The position numbers and the translations under genes were made by a program. 64,000 nucleotides of DNA from Promerops cafer (taxonomy: Eukaryota > Chordata > Aves > Passeriformes > Nectariniidae). The notes under the pieces were generated by a model. The model saw only the letters and a list, made by a program, of their open reading frames with translations, did not search any database and was not told the DNA's origin. Location: NCBI GenBank assembly GCA_013398275.1, contig VZSE01006227.1:1-64000 (forward strand), in the 5' to 3' direction. This document shows positions 7,993-20,576 of the stretch, one piece after another; positions within the stretch are counted from its first letter, which is position 1, and each line of letters opens with the position of its first letter.

Positions 7993-10690
7993 ATGGATGC
8001 ATAACATTTTCATAATCTCCAACATAAAGACTTTCGAGACACGGCATTTCTGTACTTGAGGGTCTTTTTCTGCTTTCAACAGAGTATTGAACTACATACT
8101 TTTTAAAAACACTGATTTTCTACTTCATTATTTCTAATGTCATTTCCACTTGAAAGGAGGTCACTGCTTTTAAAGGCATGTCCTTTACTGCTGCTGGAGA
8201 TGTTACTGTACCATGCCACATGCAAGGAATTCTTGTTTCTGGAGGAAATATGTAATGTATTAGAAAACTGCCATCATATTCTTTCAAAATATATTACTGT
8301 GCACTCTTGAATAGCATGGCAAAATCCTGGTTCTGTTTTATCTTTGGAATGGGTCAGACGCTGGATAGTCAGCAGAAGCTGGTTGGTAGCTGAGTAACAA
8401 GCCCAACATAGGTAAAAGGTCTTCCAATACAGTACCTTTGGTTAGTACTCAGAGGTTTTTCCAGTCTGTGCTGAGAGAAAGCAGCAGGGTTCTGATGTCA
8501 CTGCTATTCTGGTTCAGCTTTACTAGATCTTCTCGGAGTCACCAGAGGCACTGCTGCAAATCTGAAGTTCTGTAAGACTTCATGAAAGCTAGAGGTCAAG
8601 GAAGGACAGACAGGTTTCCTCAGGGGTCACTGAATATCAGTACCAAACTTGGAAGCAGCCAGTAGGTTTCTCCTAGTGTAGTTCAGTTTGAGACCCAGTG
8701 CTAAAATTTGCTTTGATGTCAGCCAAAGTTTGCAACTGTCACCAAAAGCAGACAATTCTGCTGAATTCTCCATAACTGCAATTTTCTCTAGTTAGTCAAC
8801 TTGCCAACTGTTACAATAAGAAGCCGTTTGCTTTTCAGTTGTTGCCTTGGCTACACCTATATATTTTTAGCATCACAACACATCAGAGCTGGCATAACAA
8901 TCTTGTGACAGCATATGCGTCACACAGGATGACCACGCTCATGGAATAATGAACCCCAGGTTGCAGCTTATTTCACTTTTGCCTGTTTCACCCCTGCAGC
9001 CCAGACTGCCAAGCCACTGAGGAAGCCCCCTGCGAGGTCCCACAGGCACATGCCAATGGGGGTTCCCTCCCCTGTGTCCTTCACAGAAAGGGGGTGCAAG
9101 TGCCCAGCAGTGCCCTGCAGTGAGGCTGCTCTGTCTGCCCAGCATCAGCAGCTGCCATCCCCACTGCTGCAAATGTTTTTGCTTTTATACTGCTTTTGAA
9201 AGGGATTTTTTTTTTCTACCAAAATCTCAGTTAACTGCCTGATTACCGTTTAATCCATCTGATTTTTTTTCTTATCTTTAGCATTATAGGTCTTGGACAA
9301 ACACCCCCTAAGACAGTTTTGGTTGTCCCATTCACATTCACCATTACACTGATGTCCCTGTCTAATCCTTTCTTGTTATCTGGCTGTTGGAACAAGAAGA
9401 GGGCCCTCACAGGCATCCCACGACTCATTCCTACACTCTAGCTCTTTGATATCTCAGAACAGAATTAACCCTAGAATGATGGTTTGTTGCTGAAAGGATG
9501 AGGATCCAGAAGAGCCAAATTCTGTCCTGATTGTGTATTTATAACTTGCCATACATTTAAAGGTATTTCAATTTATAATGCAGAAGGCATTATAAGAGTA
9601 AAAACACAGCATGTAACCTTAGAACCAGGACAGTCTTACACTTTGAATAGAATGCACTTTTGCTTTGATTTCCAGATGGAAAACACTTCCACGCATACTT
9701 AAGAGTTCTAGTCATTCCTCCTTTTCAGGTGTGTTACAGAACATTCTGTATTAAACTCCCCAAAACTGATTGAAGATGGCCTTACTGCTACCCATGCTGT
9801 ATAGCTAAGTCAGATTGTTTGTCTCTGCTACTGATTTCAGTGGTCCTACTTCTAGAACAAAACAAACTGTAACCAGGACTTCCTGTTGAAAATGTTCCAG
9901 AAACTACATAATGTCTTTCTGTTGCTCTGATAGTGTTTTGAATATGTAATTCTTTGGTTGAAATACTTTAAAAGTGTCTCATGTGTTCTGTGCCTGAAAT
10001 GGGAGCAGCTGAAGGGTGATCACAAGTTCATGAAGCTGTAAATGTTGAGCTAGTCTATCAAGCTGTTTATCTGGATTTATTGTTTTACTGCTAGTTCATT
10101 TTAATCTCCACAATTCTTTTGTCATTATTGAGACCTTTACAGGTGTCGAAAAATCTGATTTTTAATTTAGACAAAAATATGGTACCCAAGATTCGTGTGT
10201 TGTTGGAGCAGCATGCTTATCTCTCTACTGCTTTTCCATCTGTGTGTCAGAAGACTCTTCAACTGGATTTCATGCAGAGCATTTATATGGACTCTTAGAT
10301 ACACAAACTTCTTTGTTCCTCCTCTTAAGCAAAACAAAATTACTACAGCTGTTTTCCTGCAGCTCCAAGGCCAAAGAAATATATTCCACTACTTAGCCAG
10401 ACTCAAAGTATGTATCCAAGTCTTCCCTAGATCCATAAGACACGTAGCCCCTACCCCTTAAGCAGAGGCCTGACAGTTATTTGTAAACAGAAAATGCCAT
10501 CATTTCTTCACTGAGGGATAGTTGTATATTCAGCTAGACAACAAGGCAGTGAAGAACAGCCACCTTTGGCATTCCCTGGTGGCTCACTTGCTCACATACT
10601 CCATCATCCAGCAACCCTATCCTATCACCTTGTTGCCATCACTGTGTGCAACTCCAGCACAAATGCTACATTTGAATTTCCCAGAGCTGC
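7993..10690. other. Non-coding DNA without recognised features
   Basis: About 2.7 kb. A moderately GC-rich patch lies at 8990-9175. Frames here are short and none is framed by good splice sites. Confidence 0.5.
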
Positions 10691-10697
10691 ATGCGAC

Positions 10698-11355
10698 TGA
10701 GGGCAGCGGGGGGGTAGTTAGCCGTGACAGGCTAGGGGCTACCCCTGCCGCCCTCCCAGAGAGCGACTCCGCTGAGAGGCTGCCGGGCAGCTGCTGCACT
10801 GTGTAGTGCTGCTAACGCAGTGAGCCACGACTGAAAGAGCCGGGAACAGAGGCAGGGGCAGGCTCTCTACCTTAACACACGTGGAGTTTATTGCTCACAC
10901 GGAGTCAGGGGCTAAGGAGCACAGAGCAGTGGAGGGTCCAGGTTTTTAGACAGGCCAGGGTTAAGAGTGTCCAAGGGTCTGAGAGCCAATGGTACGAGGG
11001 GACAGGGGAGGAGCAGAGGAGGGGACAAAGGGCTTCACCTAACCGGAGTGAAGGGAAGAGGAACAAGAACTGAGGGACCAACCAGGACACAAATAACATT
11101 GAACTTTCTAGAAGAGGAGGTACTAGGGATGATTGAAAGGAAGATTGAAAGGTGATGTAACTTGGAGGGGGGAAGGTTGGAGAAGGGAAGAAGGGACAGG
11201 GATGACATAACTGGGGGGCGGAGAGCTACCAAGGGAGGAGCAAGGGGAGACTACATAGTAGTTTCCTCCCACGGCGCCCATTCAGGATTGCCGTGGGATG
11301 CTACAACTGAGGAGCCAGTCCTACACACACTTGAACTGAGCAGTGAAGAGACACA
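10698..11355 (-). mobile_element. Solo LTR B2 (B family, ERVK-like)
   Basis: Minus-strand LTR related to B1 and B3. AATAAA is on the minus strand (plus TTTATT, 10887-10892), with a CCAAT box (plus CCAAT, about 10987) and pyrimidine-rich U3. The family stem TCCCACGGC / GCCGTGGGA is at 11267-11275 and 11290-11298. The left end is taken at TGAGGG (10698) and the right at CACA (11355); a second CACACA at 11329 is an alternative right end. No clear target duplication, so both limits are approximate. The very GC-rich left part (10700-10800) is U5. No retroviral gene adjoins it. Confidence 0.7.
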
Positions 11356-11637
11356 GTGGTTTCTTAGGATCATGGTAGTTTCCAAATGACCTGGCCCTTC
11401 CATATGGGAAAGTAGTTAAAATCCAAATACAGCTCAACACTTTATTATAGTCAGCTGGAGGGAGAGTCTCTCTGGATTGTAAGTGCAAGCCACACATGAT
11501 GAAGTGTCTCCAGGCTGCATAGATTGTAAGACAATTGAAAGTGACTAAGTTTTTTCAAGCAACCACAACACTAGCTAGCAATCACATGAAATGCATTTAG
11601 TAAGCCTTCTGAGCTATGTGTAAAGACTTCTAGGTAG
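11356..11637. other. Spacer between divergent LTRs B2 and B3
   Basis: About 280 bp of AT-rich sequence separating the U3 starts of two B-family LTRs that point away from each other. No feature seen inside. Confidence 0.55.
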
Positions 11638-12274
11638 TGTGTGGTGTCAGTTTAGAAATACAAATAGGATTTTTTTGCATCCCATGGCACGAAAGACTGG
11701 GTGCCGTGGGAAGAGACCACAGTCTAAAACAAATAGACCCCTAAAACATCTCCCTGTGGCTCTATGTTGCTATGTCAGTCATTTGTTATGCCACTCCTTG
11801 TTATCCACCCCTTGTTCCCGAACCTTCCTTGATCCAAGTTACATCACCCTTCAATAACTCCCCGGTTCTTCCTCCGTTCCAGTAAGTTCCATGTTCTTTG
11901 TTGCCCCACTGGCTCCCCAGTTATTGTATGTCCTCCCCTACATCCCTGTTGGATGTAGCCCCTTGATCCCACCTTCTCTCTGCCCCTGAACCCTCAGACC
12001 ATTGGCCCTCAGATCCTCAACTCCACCTCCCTTGTTCCTCTTAAAACCTCGGACCCTCCAGAGTTTCTTGTTCTTCTGTCCGTGGACCCCTTCGATGCGC
12101 CTCTAATAAAGCCATTGGAACACCACACGAAGAACCCCTCCTGCCTCTATTATTTTGTTGACATATTCCATCACGCGCAGTGCGCCAGGATATCTGAGCT
12201 ATCCTCCCTTCCCTGCTGGGCAGACGCTCTCGGGAGGGCAGCGGCCTTGGCACATCCACCTGCTGACCGCTGCA
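11638..12274 (+). mobile_element. Solo LTR B3 (B family, ERVK-like)
   Basis: Plus-strand LTR of about 637 bp from TGTGTGG to GCTGCA. AATAAA at 12105-12110 is the poly(A) signal and a TTAAAA TATA-like box lies near 12042; CCATTGG near 11999 is an inverted CCAAT box. The U5 end (CTGACCGCTGCA) matches B1's (CTGACCACCGCA), fixing the 3' limit. The family stem is at 11680-11690 with 11701-11711, 11 bp with one G-T pair. Flanks AGGTAG and GGATTT do not form a clear duplication. Confidence 0.75.
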
Positions 12275-15030
12275 GGATTTCATGATAATGAAATGATTCC
12301 AGATATTCATTCATCTTATACAACTAAACCTAACGGTGACACAATATGCAGGCAAACCTCGAGTATCGATGAGGGCTGCATAGATATATCAGTATTGGAG
12401 ATGTTTTTATTTTGCTGTATGTTTTTTTATTCTCTGTATTTTCTTTTATTTCTACTAGGATCAGTGGCAAAATTTCCTTTAGATTTGCAGGAGAGGACAA
12501 CCTTGCTTGGAGGCAGTGAAGGATGTTAACTGCAGCTGTCAATGACATCTTTATCTTAGAACAACAATGTGGGTTCAATTCAACACTGCCTCATAATGTG
12601 TATGAATATTTTCACTGGAGAAAACATTTGGAGTCTTTCTGCCCCTCATTTAATTGATCCTGCTCTGAAGTGTTGCAAGCAAAGCTTGGTAACAGACGCT
12701 TCTCTGGCATTACATCTTGACTTCAATATTTATTTTCTCTGTCCTTATATTTCAGGCTTGATTATCTTGTTTGGTATGTTCAAATATTAGAGCGTCTTTC
12801 TAAGTGATTCTGAAAAAATGTGATTCATCAAATATTGTTTTAATTGTTGGTTGACTGGTTAAACTTTGAGTGGGTTATGGCAGGTTTGTGTCTTACAGAA
12901 GCGTCTATCTACATAATCTAGTAAGGCAATTTTATTAGATGTTTTATTTCTGCTTTACTTACATGTATTACTATCATGAGCATGATGAAAAAACCAGTGT
13001 CTGTTGGGATACTGAGCTTTTAAAAACTGGTGGTGGCAGCACCATTAACATCCTTAATAACTTTGCATGCACACTCATTCCCAAAGTAACATTCACCCAG
13101 TCTTGAGTTTCTTTTCTCTTTCTTCTTTTGGGTTGATCTGGAGAGCTGGGGGGAATGTTTTGCTCTTGTACTATTATAGTGCTTGCAGTTATTGATCTTG
13201 AGTGTCAGTGGCCAGATCCCCAAACACCTCTGAGCACTTTTTTGGGTGCATTTTCAAGGAATTTCCCCTTTTTCCTATTTTATAAACCTAAATATATGTA
13301 GAAACACATGTGATCTGCCTCTAAATCGAGGGGTTTGCTTTATGGTATGGCACATGCCTTTCTTTATTGCAGAATTTAGTCATGTCACTTTTGTTTCATC
13401 CAGAGTATTTCTATGTTTTACAGCAAGTCTATAGCTAATAGATAGATAGCTAATAGCAGACCTGTGCTTGAGAATTCAGAAGCTCAGTTTTGGACATTCA
13501 CCCCTTATGTCCATGGTTATCTGCTGCCTGTTGACATTAACAATCTAAGGTATTGTCCACGACAGTTAAAAATACCAACATTTAAAAAGTGTAAAGAACA
13601 CAAATTATTCTATGATCTGCTTTCTGTTTTTCTGCTCTTGAACTGAAGAATCTTGTGCTTACTTTCTTGTCCATTTTTCTGGTAGCATGCCATTAATTTT
13701 CTGCTTGGATTATTAAATTCTTATCAGGCATTTTAAAGCTACTCTGCTATGTACCCTGTTGAAAGGGGACTGATGTGGCCTTGCGTCATTGCCTTGTTGC
13801 AAAAAAGCAATTGTACTTTTAGATGATGATGAAAACAATCAACAGTTTCAGATTAAGTTCTGATTTTTTTTAAAGGCTGGTTATAGCAGTGAGGTAGCAC
13901 ATCAAGTATAACAAATGTTTATATTTTGGAAATAAAAGAAAATACTCAGAAGGAAACGCCAAAGAACATATAGTATTGCTTCCTCTTCAAAAACAAAGAA
14001 ACAAACATTAAAACCAGGGTCTCTGTTCTCTCAGTTTGGCAGAATTATAAAACTTCCAGAGGGAGTTTTGCTTGAGAGAGTAGCTTGGATTAATAGCTAA
14101 AAATAATAATGCATCCAGGGAGGAATAAAATTGGTGGGCTAGAAATATGGCACTAAGAGCGCTTAGTGACATGAATTTGTCATTTCTGCAACACTTCACA
14201 GGAATTTGTCCCATACATGTCTTAAATCTTCAAGCAAAGTGCTAGACTTGTATACCTTCACTAATGAGGTTAATAATTGCTTTCTCTCCAAAATGCAGGA
14301 CAAAGTAGCTGGCCTTTGGGGCAGAAATGCATAAGAGAAATATGAGATATTAGATCTAAAGCTCAGGTACTGAAGAATAAGGTCTTTCCAGAGAAGTAAT
14401 GAGGTAAAATTGAGTAATTTTTTATTTTCATAATATTAAAACCTAAAAATACTGAAAAAAAACCATTTAATTTGATGAAGGAAAAAGGCAACACATTTTC
14501 CCAACTACTGGTTCATTTTTTTTCAGGATTCATTAATGGCAGAGGAAGTAAACTCAAATACTGGAAGCAAGGATTAAATTTTCCATTTTTTATTCAAAAT
14601 TGGCATGTAAGATTACAAATTTTGCTTAAAAAATAATTTAGAAATCTTGAAAGTTATTTGTTGTTCACAGATATAAGGAATCTATCAGTCATCATGGCTA
14701 CCGTAGCAGTACAGGAGAATTGCTCTGTGTTGTTGTCATGTTATAATGTGCTTTACAGAAGACTTAACACACTGCAGCGCTGAATCTGCAATCCTCATGC
14801 TATTTTAATACTTGCAAAAGACATCTTTTCATATGTTCTACTGTGTTCTATCAAGAAACATACCAAAAGTGGCAAAGAACATGCTCTCTTACTAAAATAA
14901 ATATTTGAGATCCAAACCTGTAGCAGGAGTTAACAGTCTTTGCATATAACATGTCTGTCACTAATGAGTTCGAAGCAGTGGTGCTGCTAAGATGATGTAA
15001 GGGAGGTGGGTAAGTGACAGCTCTTTAGGA
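12275..15030. other. AT-rich non-coding DNA
   Basis: About 2.75 kb. A small duplicated motif (TAGCTAATAG twice around GATA units) lies at 13431-13457. I see no exon, RNA gene or repeat family. Confidence 0.5.
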
Positions 15031-15035
15031 CAGTT

Positions 15036-15886
15036 TGTGTTGGGTTTGCACAGCAAGGGTTTGGTGCCACAGGGGCTACAGGGCGGGTGGCTTCTGTGAC
15101 AAGATTCCTCTGTAGCCCACCACGAAGACCATGGTGAGGCATCTGCCTGCAGCCTGTGGAGGTCCATGGTGGAGCAGAGATCCACCTGCAGCCCATGGAG
15201 ACTTCCAGGCCTGGAGTAGGTGGATGTCCAAAGAAGACTGTGACCCAGTGGAGGCCCCGTGCTGGAGTAGGCTCCTGGCAGGACCTGTGGCCCTGTGGAC
15301 AGAGGAGCCCACGCTGGAGCAAGTTTTCTAGCAGGACTTGTGACCACATGGGGGATCCAGGCTGGAGCAGTCTTTCTGAGGGACTGCACGCCATAGAAAG
15401 CTTCCATGATAGAGCAGTTCATGAAGAGCTGCAGCCTGTGGGAAGGTCTCACACTGGAAAGTTCATGCAGTTTTCACTCCCTTGGGACGGACCCTATGCT
15501 GGAGCAGGGGAACACTGTGAGGAGACCTCTCCCTGAGGAAGAAGTAGTGGCAGAGATGTGATGAACTGACTGCAGCACCCATTACCCATCTCCCTGTGTT
15601 GCTGGTGAGCAGGAAGTAGAGAGAAGAGGGGAGAACTGAGGGAAATGGCTTTAGGATTTACTTTTACTTCTGATTGCCATACTCTAATCTGATTAGTTAC
15701 AAGTTCAATTAGTTGCCCCAAGTTGGCTCTGTTTTGCCTGTAATGCTAACTGGTGAGTTATCTCTCCCTGTCGTTAGCTCGACCAACAAGCCTTTTGTTT
15801 ATTTACTATTCTCAGTCCAGCTGAGGGGGGCAGTGATAGATAGCTTTGTTGGGTACTTGGTGTCCAGCCAGGGTCAATCCATCACA
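15036..15886 (+). mobile_element. Solo LTR H (ERVL-like)
   Basis: An 851-bp plus-strand LTR. It starts TGTGTTGGGTTTGCA and ends CCATCACA, giving TGTG/CACA terminal inverted repeats. Flanks CAGTT (15031-15035) and TAGTT (15887-15891) match at 4 of 5 bases, fitting a worn 5-bp ERVL duplication. I recognise the beginning and the ending (…CCAGCCAGGGTCAA…) as a common bird ERVL-type LTR from memory. The middle (15165-15510) is a degenerate array of about 50-bp units. Two overlapping minus-strand frames (163 and 135 codons) cross it only because the array is stop-poor; they are not genes. Confidence 0.8.
15165..15510 (+). repeat. Degenerate ~50-bp tandem array inside LTR H
   Basis: The motif CTGGAGCAG (variants GTGGAGCAG, CTGGAGTAG, TAGAGCAG) recurs near 15170, 15211, 15261, 15313, 15361, 15409 and 15499. 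Most steps are 40-52 bp, so the LTR has been built up by internal duplication of a unit carrying this motif. Confidence 0.7.
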
Positions 15887-15891
15887 TAGTT

Positions 15892-18800
15892 GCTAGCTCA
15901 CATTCAATATTTTGTTTCAATTTTTTTTTTTTTTTAAAGATTTTTTTAATGCACTCTCTTTTGTGCCACAGCAGCTAAAGAAACAGGAACAGTATGTTGT
16001 GACCTGTTGGTTGCAGTGTGTTTTTCACCTAGGGAAGAAAAAAACACCATCCTTTTGGATTATTTTTTTTTTCTGCTGGCAAGCCCTAGAGTACTTCCAT
16101 CTTTCCTTGCTGCTCAATTTCTCTTACAATTAAGAGACACTTTTTAATTTTAGTGCCTTTTTTGAATTCACAGAAGTGAAGATACTCATTGGTCATGTAT
16201 ATATTCAGTAATATTGCCACTGTCAGTTGTTTACATCTGTCCTTGTAATTACTGTTCAGATGCTATGGGAGTTTACATACAGAAGAAAAAATTACTTCAG
16301 AGAACTAGGTCCTCTGCCACAGAAGTTCATGTGTGAGCCAAAGACTTAGCACATGCTGATGTCATTATACGAAGTCATCTTGCATTTCAGCAGCTCCCAT
16401 GTGCTTGAAATGTCTATGACAGGAAGGTCATTTAGAAGAAACACAGTGGTTTCGTTTGATATCCCCTTTACGTGATTTGATGAGCAGAAATTTCCAGTCT
16501 CTAGTGGAGTATGTGGAGTACTGCTGACCTTCAGGGCTATCAGCCAAAAGGCCGTGAGTGTTCCATTTTCTCTTCTTTGGCCCTGTCTGGGGACAGGTTT
16601 CCATGGCCTAGCATGTGACAAAACACGATTTTCCAATGTCTAGATATCAAACATCTGCACCTATGGCCATTAGAGGAACCCTGCTAACAACCTAAAAATG
16701 TGACCAAGTTGCATGCTTTCACTCTGAGATGGTATTTCAAACAATGTTTATATATGCTTATTGCTAAACATTTTCTGAACATAAAAATTCAGTTTCCAGA
16801 GCATCTTTCAGAATGTGTATCCAAAATAAAGACCATGAAACCCCCACTATATTACCTAGCTTCCACTTTCTGAGAGGGAATTAAAAAACCAGGTATTTTG
16901 GTGTGTTCAAAAGAACCAAGAATTTCTGCAAGACAATGCCATTTAGAACATTGTTGAATAAAGTGAGGTAGGTCCTCCTTGACCTGTTTTCCAGCGTGTT
17001 ACAGCTAAAGTCTGTCAAGATGACTTTGGGTATGATGTGAACGCACCAGTTCATTGATTGCCACTTGCAACTTCAAACGTAAACTGGCAACTCTTCGTTG
17101 TCCTGAATGTGGGTTCATTACCCAGTGCCAATTCTCATGCTGAGTTGAGCTATCTCTATTTTTTTATCCTAGAGTGTGCAGAGGAGGCAGCTGGGTGGCA
17201 CCACACAAAAGGCTGACTCCCTGATCATCTAAACTTTACGCTACTCATACATTTTAACAAACAAAGGCATCAGCATCCGTTGGTCACAGTTTCCACAGTT
17301 TTTTCATCAGTTAGTACTCAACCCCCAATTTGCTTATTATATCTCTCACTTCTCAGGCTAATTGGTCCTCAGGTGTAGTTCTTCCCTCCATTTGAGTCTC
17401 TGGTCCATTTTGAGTAGATGGTCAATGAGTTGGTGGTCAGGATCTGCCACTGCTGGAATTACCTTTCCCCCAGTTACTGCTCAGTCCTGATTTCACTGCT
17501 GGTGACTGATTCATCTTGGAATTGTCTTCATTTTTTCTTGAAACAAAATGTTAGCCAAGAATACAAATTCACAGTGCAGCTGCTTAATCATAACTGTCCA
17601 GCTATGCTACTCATAAATAACTAAAGAAAAAATAATTTGCAACATTTGATTCAAATTTTGAGGGTCTCAAATCTTGAAGGGCTTGATACCAAGTGAGTTT
17701 TAACTAATAAGCAGTTTTCCAGGTATTTTCATGTAGAGCATGAAGCCAATCTTGTTAACAATATCTGAGAAAACTAACTTGAACAAAGCGGACACATATA
17801 AAAGCCAGTTAAGCTTTTCTGCTGAAAGAATAAATGGTATAAAATTGTAAATAATGCTAAAGGTGCAGAGTACAAATGAGGAAGCCATACCATGCTATTT
17901 CCTACATTTGGTAGTTGTTAAGCTTTCTCAAAGACTGTGGAAGAGATCAACCACATGAAGTGCATTGTCACCCTGCAGTGATTTAATTATGGTCATGTCT
18001 GGTTTCAGTCAAGAGCTGGTAACGAGCCACTTCCATTTTCCTGTTCAAATATTTCTGTTGAGCATTTTGTTAGTGTGCAAACTATTTTAAATATTTTGCT
18101 TAACAGGTGAAGACAGTTCACTCTGCAAAAGCATCACCCTTAGTCACCCAGGTGGTAGGAAGAAGTTTTATGTGACATAAGTTGCGTGGGCAGATGGAGT
18201 GGAGGTCTTGTGGTCCAATAACAGAACATCTCCATGCCCAAAGAAACTAATAAAGCTGCTTATGAGCAGAAAGCTTGTCCATCAGGACATTGTCCATAAT
18301 GCCTGCAGCCTGAAACATAAAGAATCTAAGGACGATTATGATGCAAGTGTGTTCAGTACTGGCTCTAACAACCTCCTGCCCCAGCGCCACTTGCTAACTT
18401 TATTAAGAACATTTACATGGTGCTATTAGAAGTTATGATGTTTGCCTTTCACTGAAAGCTTGTTTGAAGAATGTTTCTAAATGAGCTATATACAAAGAGA
18501 AGTATTTCTTATATGGGGGAATGGCATGGTAAATCTGTAATCTGAAAAAATGAGCCATCTCAGCAATGTGTATAAACCCCAGAAAATGTACTAAGTAACA
18601 GAGCAGGCATGGTATCCGAGACCTGGTATCCCTGGGATCAGAAAAAGAAATACCTACCAAGGCCTCAGTTGCCTGCCCTGGCATGTATTGAGATACGAAG
18701 AACGTATGTAAATCCTCAGGGATTTAAATGATGTGGTGTTATTGCCTAGGCTTTCTCCTTGTATGTTACCATACACAGGATTGCCCAAAAATCAGAGGAG

Positions 18801-19178
18801 GCTCTAACAAGACAGTAATCAGGAATCCCAGTCAGTCCCTAACTCCCACTGGGACCAAGGACCGGACAAAATATCAAGCATCTCTCAAAGTCCTAAGTTC
18901 TAGATCCACAAACATCTATCAAGTCTCACAGAAATTATGATCAATGCATGATCAGAGATGCTAAAAGTGTATTCCTAATTGAACATATACTAACATGTTA
19001 TTTTAGGAGTTCAAAATTTACTGCACTATCAGTGTAGTTTGAAATGGGACAACCACAACCGTTTAGTCGAAGCAAGGAAACAGTGTAGTCAACTTATAAA
19101 TTCAAACAATTTCTCTCTTTTGCCTACTATTGCATAACTGGTTGTTATCTCCACTTCACAGAAACTTTATTCACATAC
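15892..19178. other. AT-rich non-coding DNA
   Basis: About 3.3 kb with a T-run near 15920-15937 and no recognised element. Open frames of up to 96 codons look like chance. Confidence 0.5.
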
Positions 19179-19801
19179 TGTTGGAGTCCCAGCTAGCTCA
19201 ACAGGATGTTTCTGTCACACTCTGGCTGTGTGCCGGGAGTGGGGAAAGGCTGGAGATAAAAACGCAGCCAGCCGAACCTTCCATGGGAGCTTGGTAGGAT
19301 TTCTGCGGGCAGTGTCTGAGATGAGAAGAGGCTGTCAGTTTGAGGTTCTTAGAAAGGATTTATTAAAGGGTCTGGGGATGAACAGACTTCCTATTAGGAA
19401 GGTCCAACAGCCCCAAACAGCTCCGTGCAAGGGTTTATAAAGGGGGCAAATTTGGTAGGTGGGTACAATTCACAAGCCAATAGGACAACTCAAGGAGAGG
19501 AGAAAGGGGAAGGTTTTACAATGTGGGATCCAATAGGGAATAGAGGGGAGGGGGAAGGGGTAACATTTACCAATGAGGTACCGAAAGGTGCAGAAGGTTC
19601 TGGAAAAAGGGGAGGGGTTAAAAATGACAGGCAGGTAGGGAGGGAAGGGTCACTTTAACTGACAGGGAACATTCAGGAAAAATGTGTGGCGTTTACAATG
19701 ACAAGCAGGGAAAATGGGGAGACTACACTATGGGGAACAAACCATTGTAGCTCGGGGGGAAGCAAGAACATTTAATTAAAGAAATACAATACAACACAAC
19801 A
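19179..19801 (-). mobile_element. Solo LTR F1 (F family, ERVK-like)
   Basis: A 623-bp minus-strand LTR. Ends read TGTTG (right) and CAACA (left), a 5-bp terminal inverted repeat. The minus strand carries TTTATAAA (19434-19441) as TATA box and AATAAA (plus TTTATT, 19359-19364), about 75 bp apart, with CCAAT boxes in U3 (plus CCAAT at 19479 and 19531). A 28-base stretch around the cap site (19407-19434) is nearly the reverse complement of 59600-59627 in LTR F2, so they are one family. No clear target duplication. ERVK-like by resemblance of U3 to the B family. Confidence 0.75.
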
Positions 19802-20576
19802 CTTTATTTTGGGATCTTCTATAACATCATTCTACTTCAGCCTACCAAGTCACAGGTGTACTTTTGATTGATCTTGAGTGCATTATTAAGTACTGTAATA
19901 TATTGTTAAATTCCTAATACCTAGTGGAGTATGATTTTAATTTTTAGATTTTTTAAAATAAAATGACAGAAGCCATTAATTGTATGCAGTTTTAGAGCTA
20001 TGCTTGAGCAATTTTTCAGGTAAGCATATAAAAATTATAAGCCCAACATTCAGGCAGAGAAGGCTTTCAGTTACAGCATCAGCCCACAAATGTAATAACA
20101 ATGGCATCTGATGCAGACTAGAAGGATTATATCCTTCTGGTGTCATACTGAGGAAGATGTGGCATCTGACTAAAGAAACGCAAGTCAAATGCTTAGGGCT
20201 AATGGGCAGCACTGCTGATTAAACACAAGGATCTGGTAATCAGTCACTATTTCTGTTTGAAGTTTATGAACAGAAGTTAAAAGAAAAATGTCTGCAGGCA
20301 AATCACAGTGGAATGGGAATAGGAGGTGAAGTTCTAGTTACTGAAGGACAGTGAGATGCGTACATTTTCTAATATGCCAAAGAGTGTGCTTTTGCAAAAT
20401 GAGAGCTGATTAAAAATTGAGTGTATGTTGACAGCAGCAAAAGATTCCATACTGCATATGTAAGCAGCAATGCCTTAAAAACGGCAGACAGAAAATTAGT
20501 TGCTGGGGTTTTCAGTGAGTACATTTTGCTAGCAAGTATTTGAGAGGTGATCACATTCCAAAACATTGTAAAGAAC
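19802..20576. other. AT-rich spacer
   Basis: About 775 bp between two minus-strand LTRs with nothing recognisable. Confidence 0.5.

Noticed and set aside
7678..8079. 133-codon minus-strand frame
   Set aside because: It crosses the junction between LTR A2 and the end of LTR C, so it is a composite of two elements.
4993..15030. Possible full-length provirus between like LTRs (A1 and A2, or B1, B2 and B3)
   Set aside because: No primer-binding site, polypurine tract or gag/pol/env-like frame lies between them. Where target duplications are visible they flank single LTRs.
14961..15536. Overlapping frames of 163, 135 and 126 codons on both strands
   Set aside because: Mostly within LTR H and its ~50-bp array, which is stop-poor in several frames at once.
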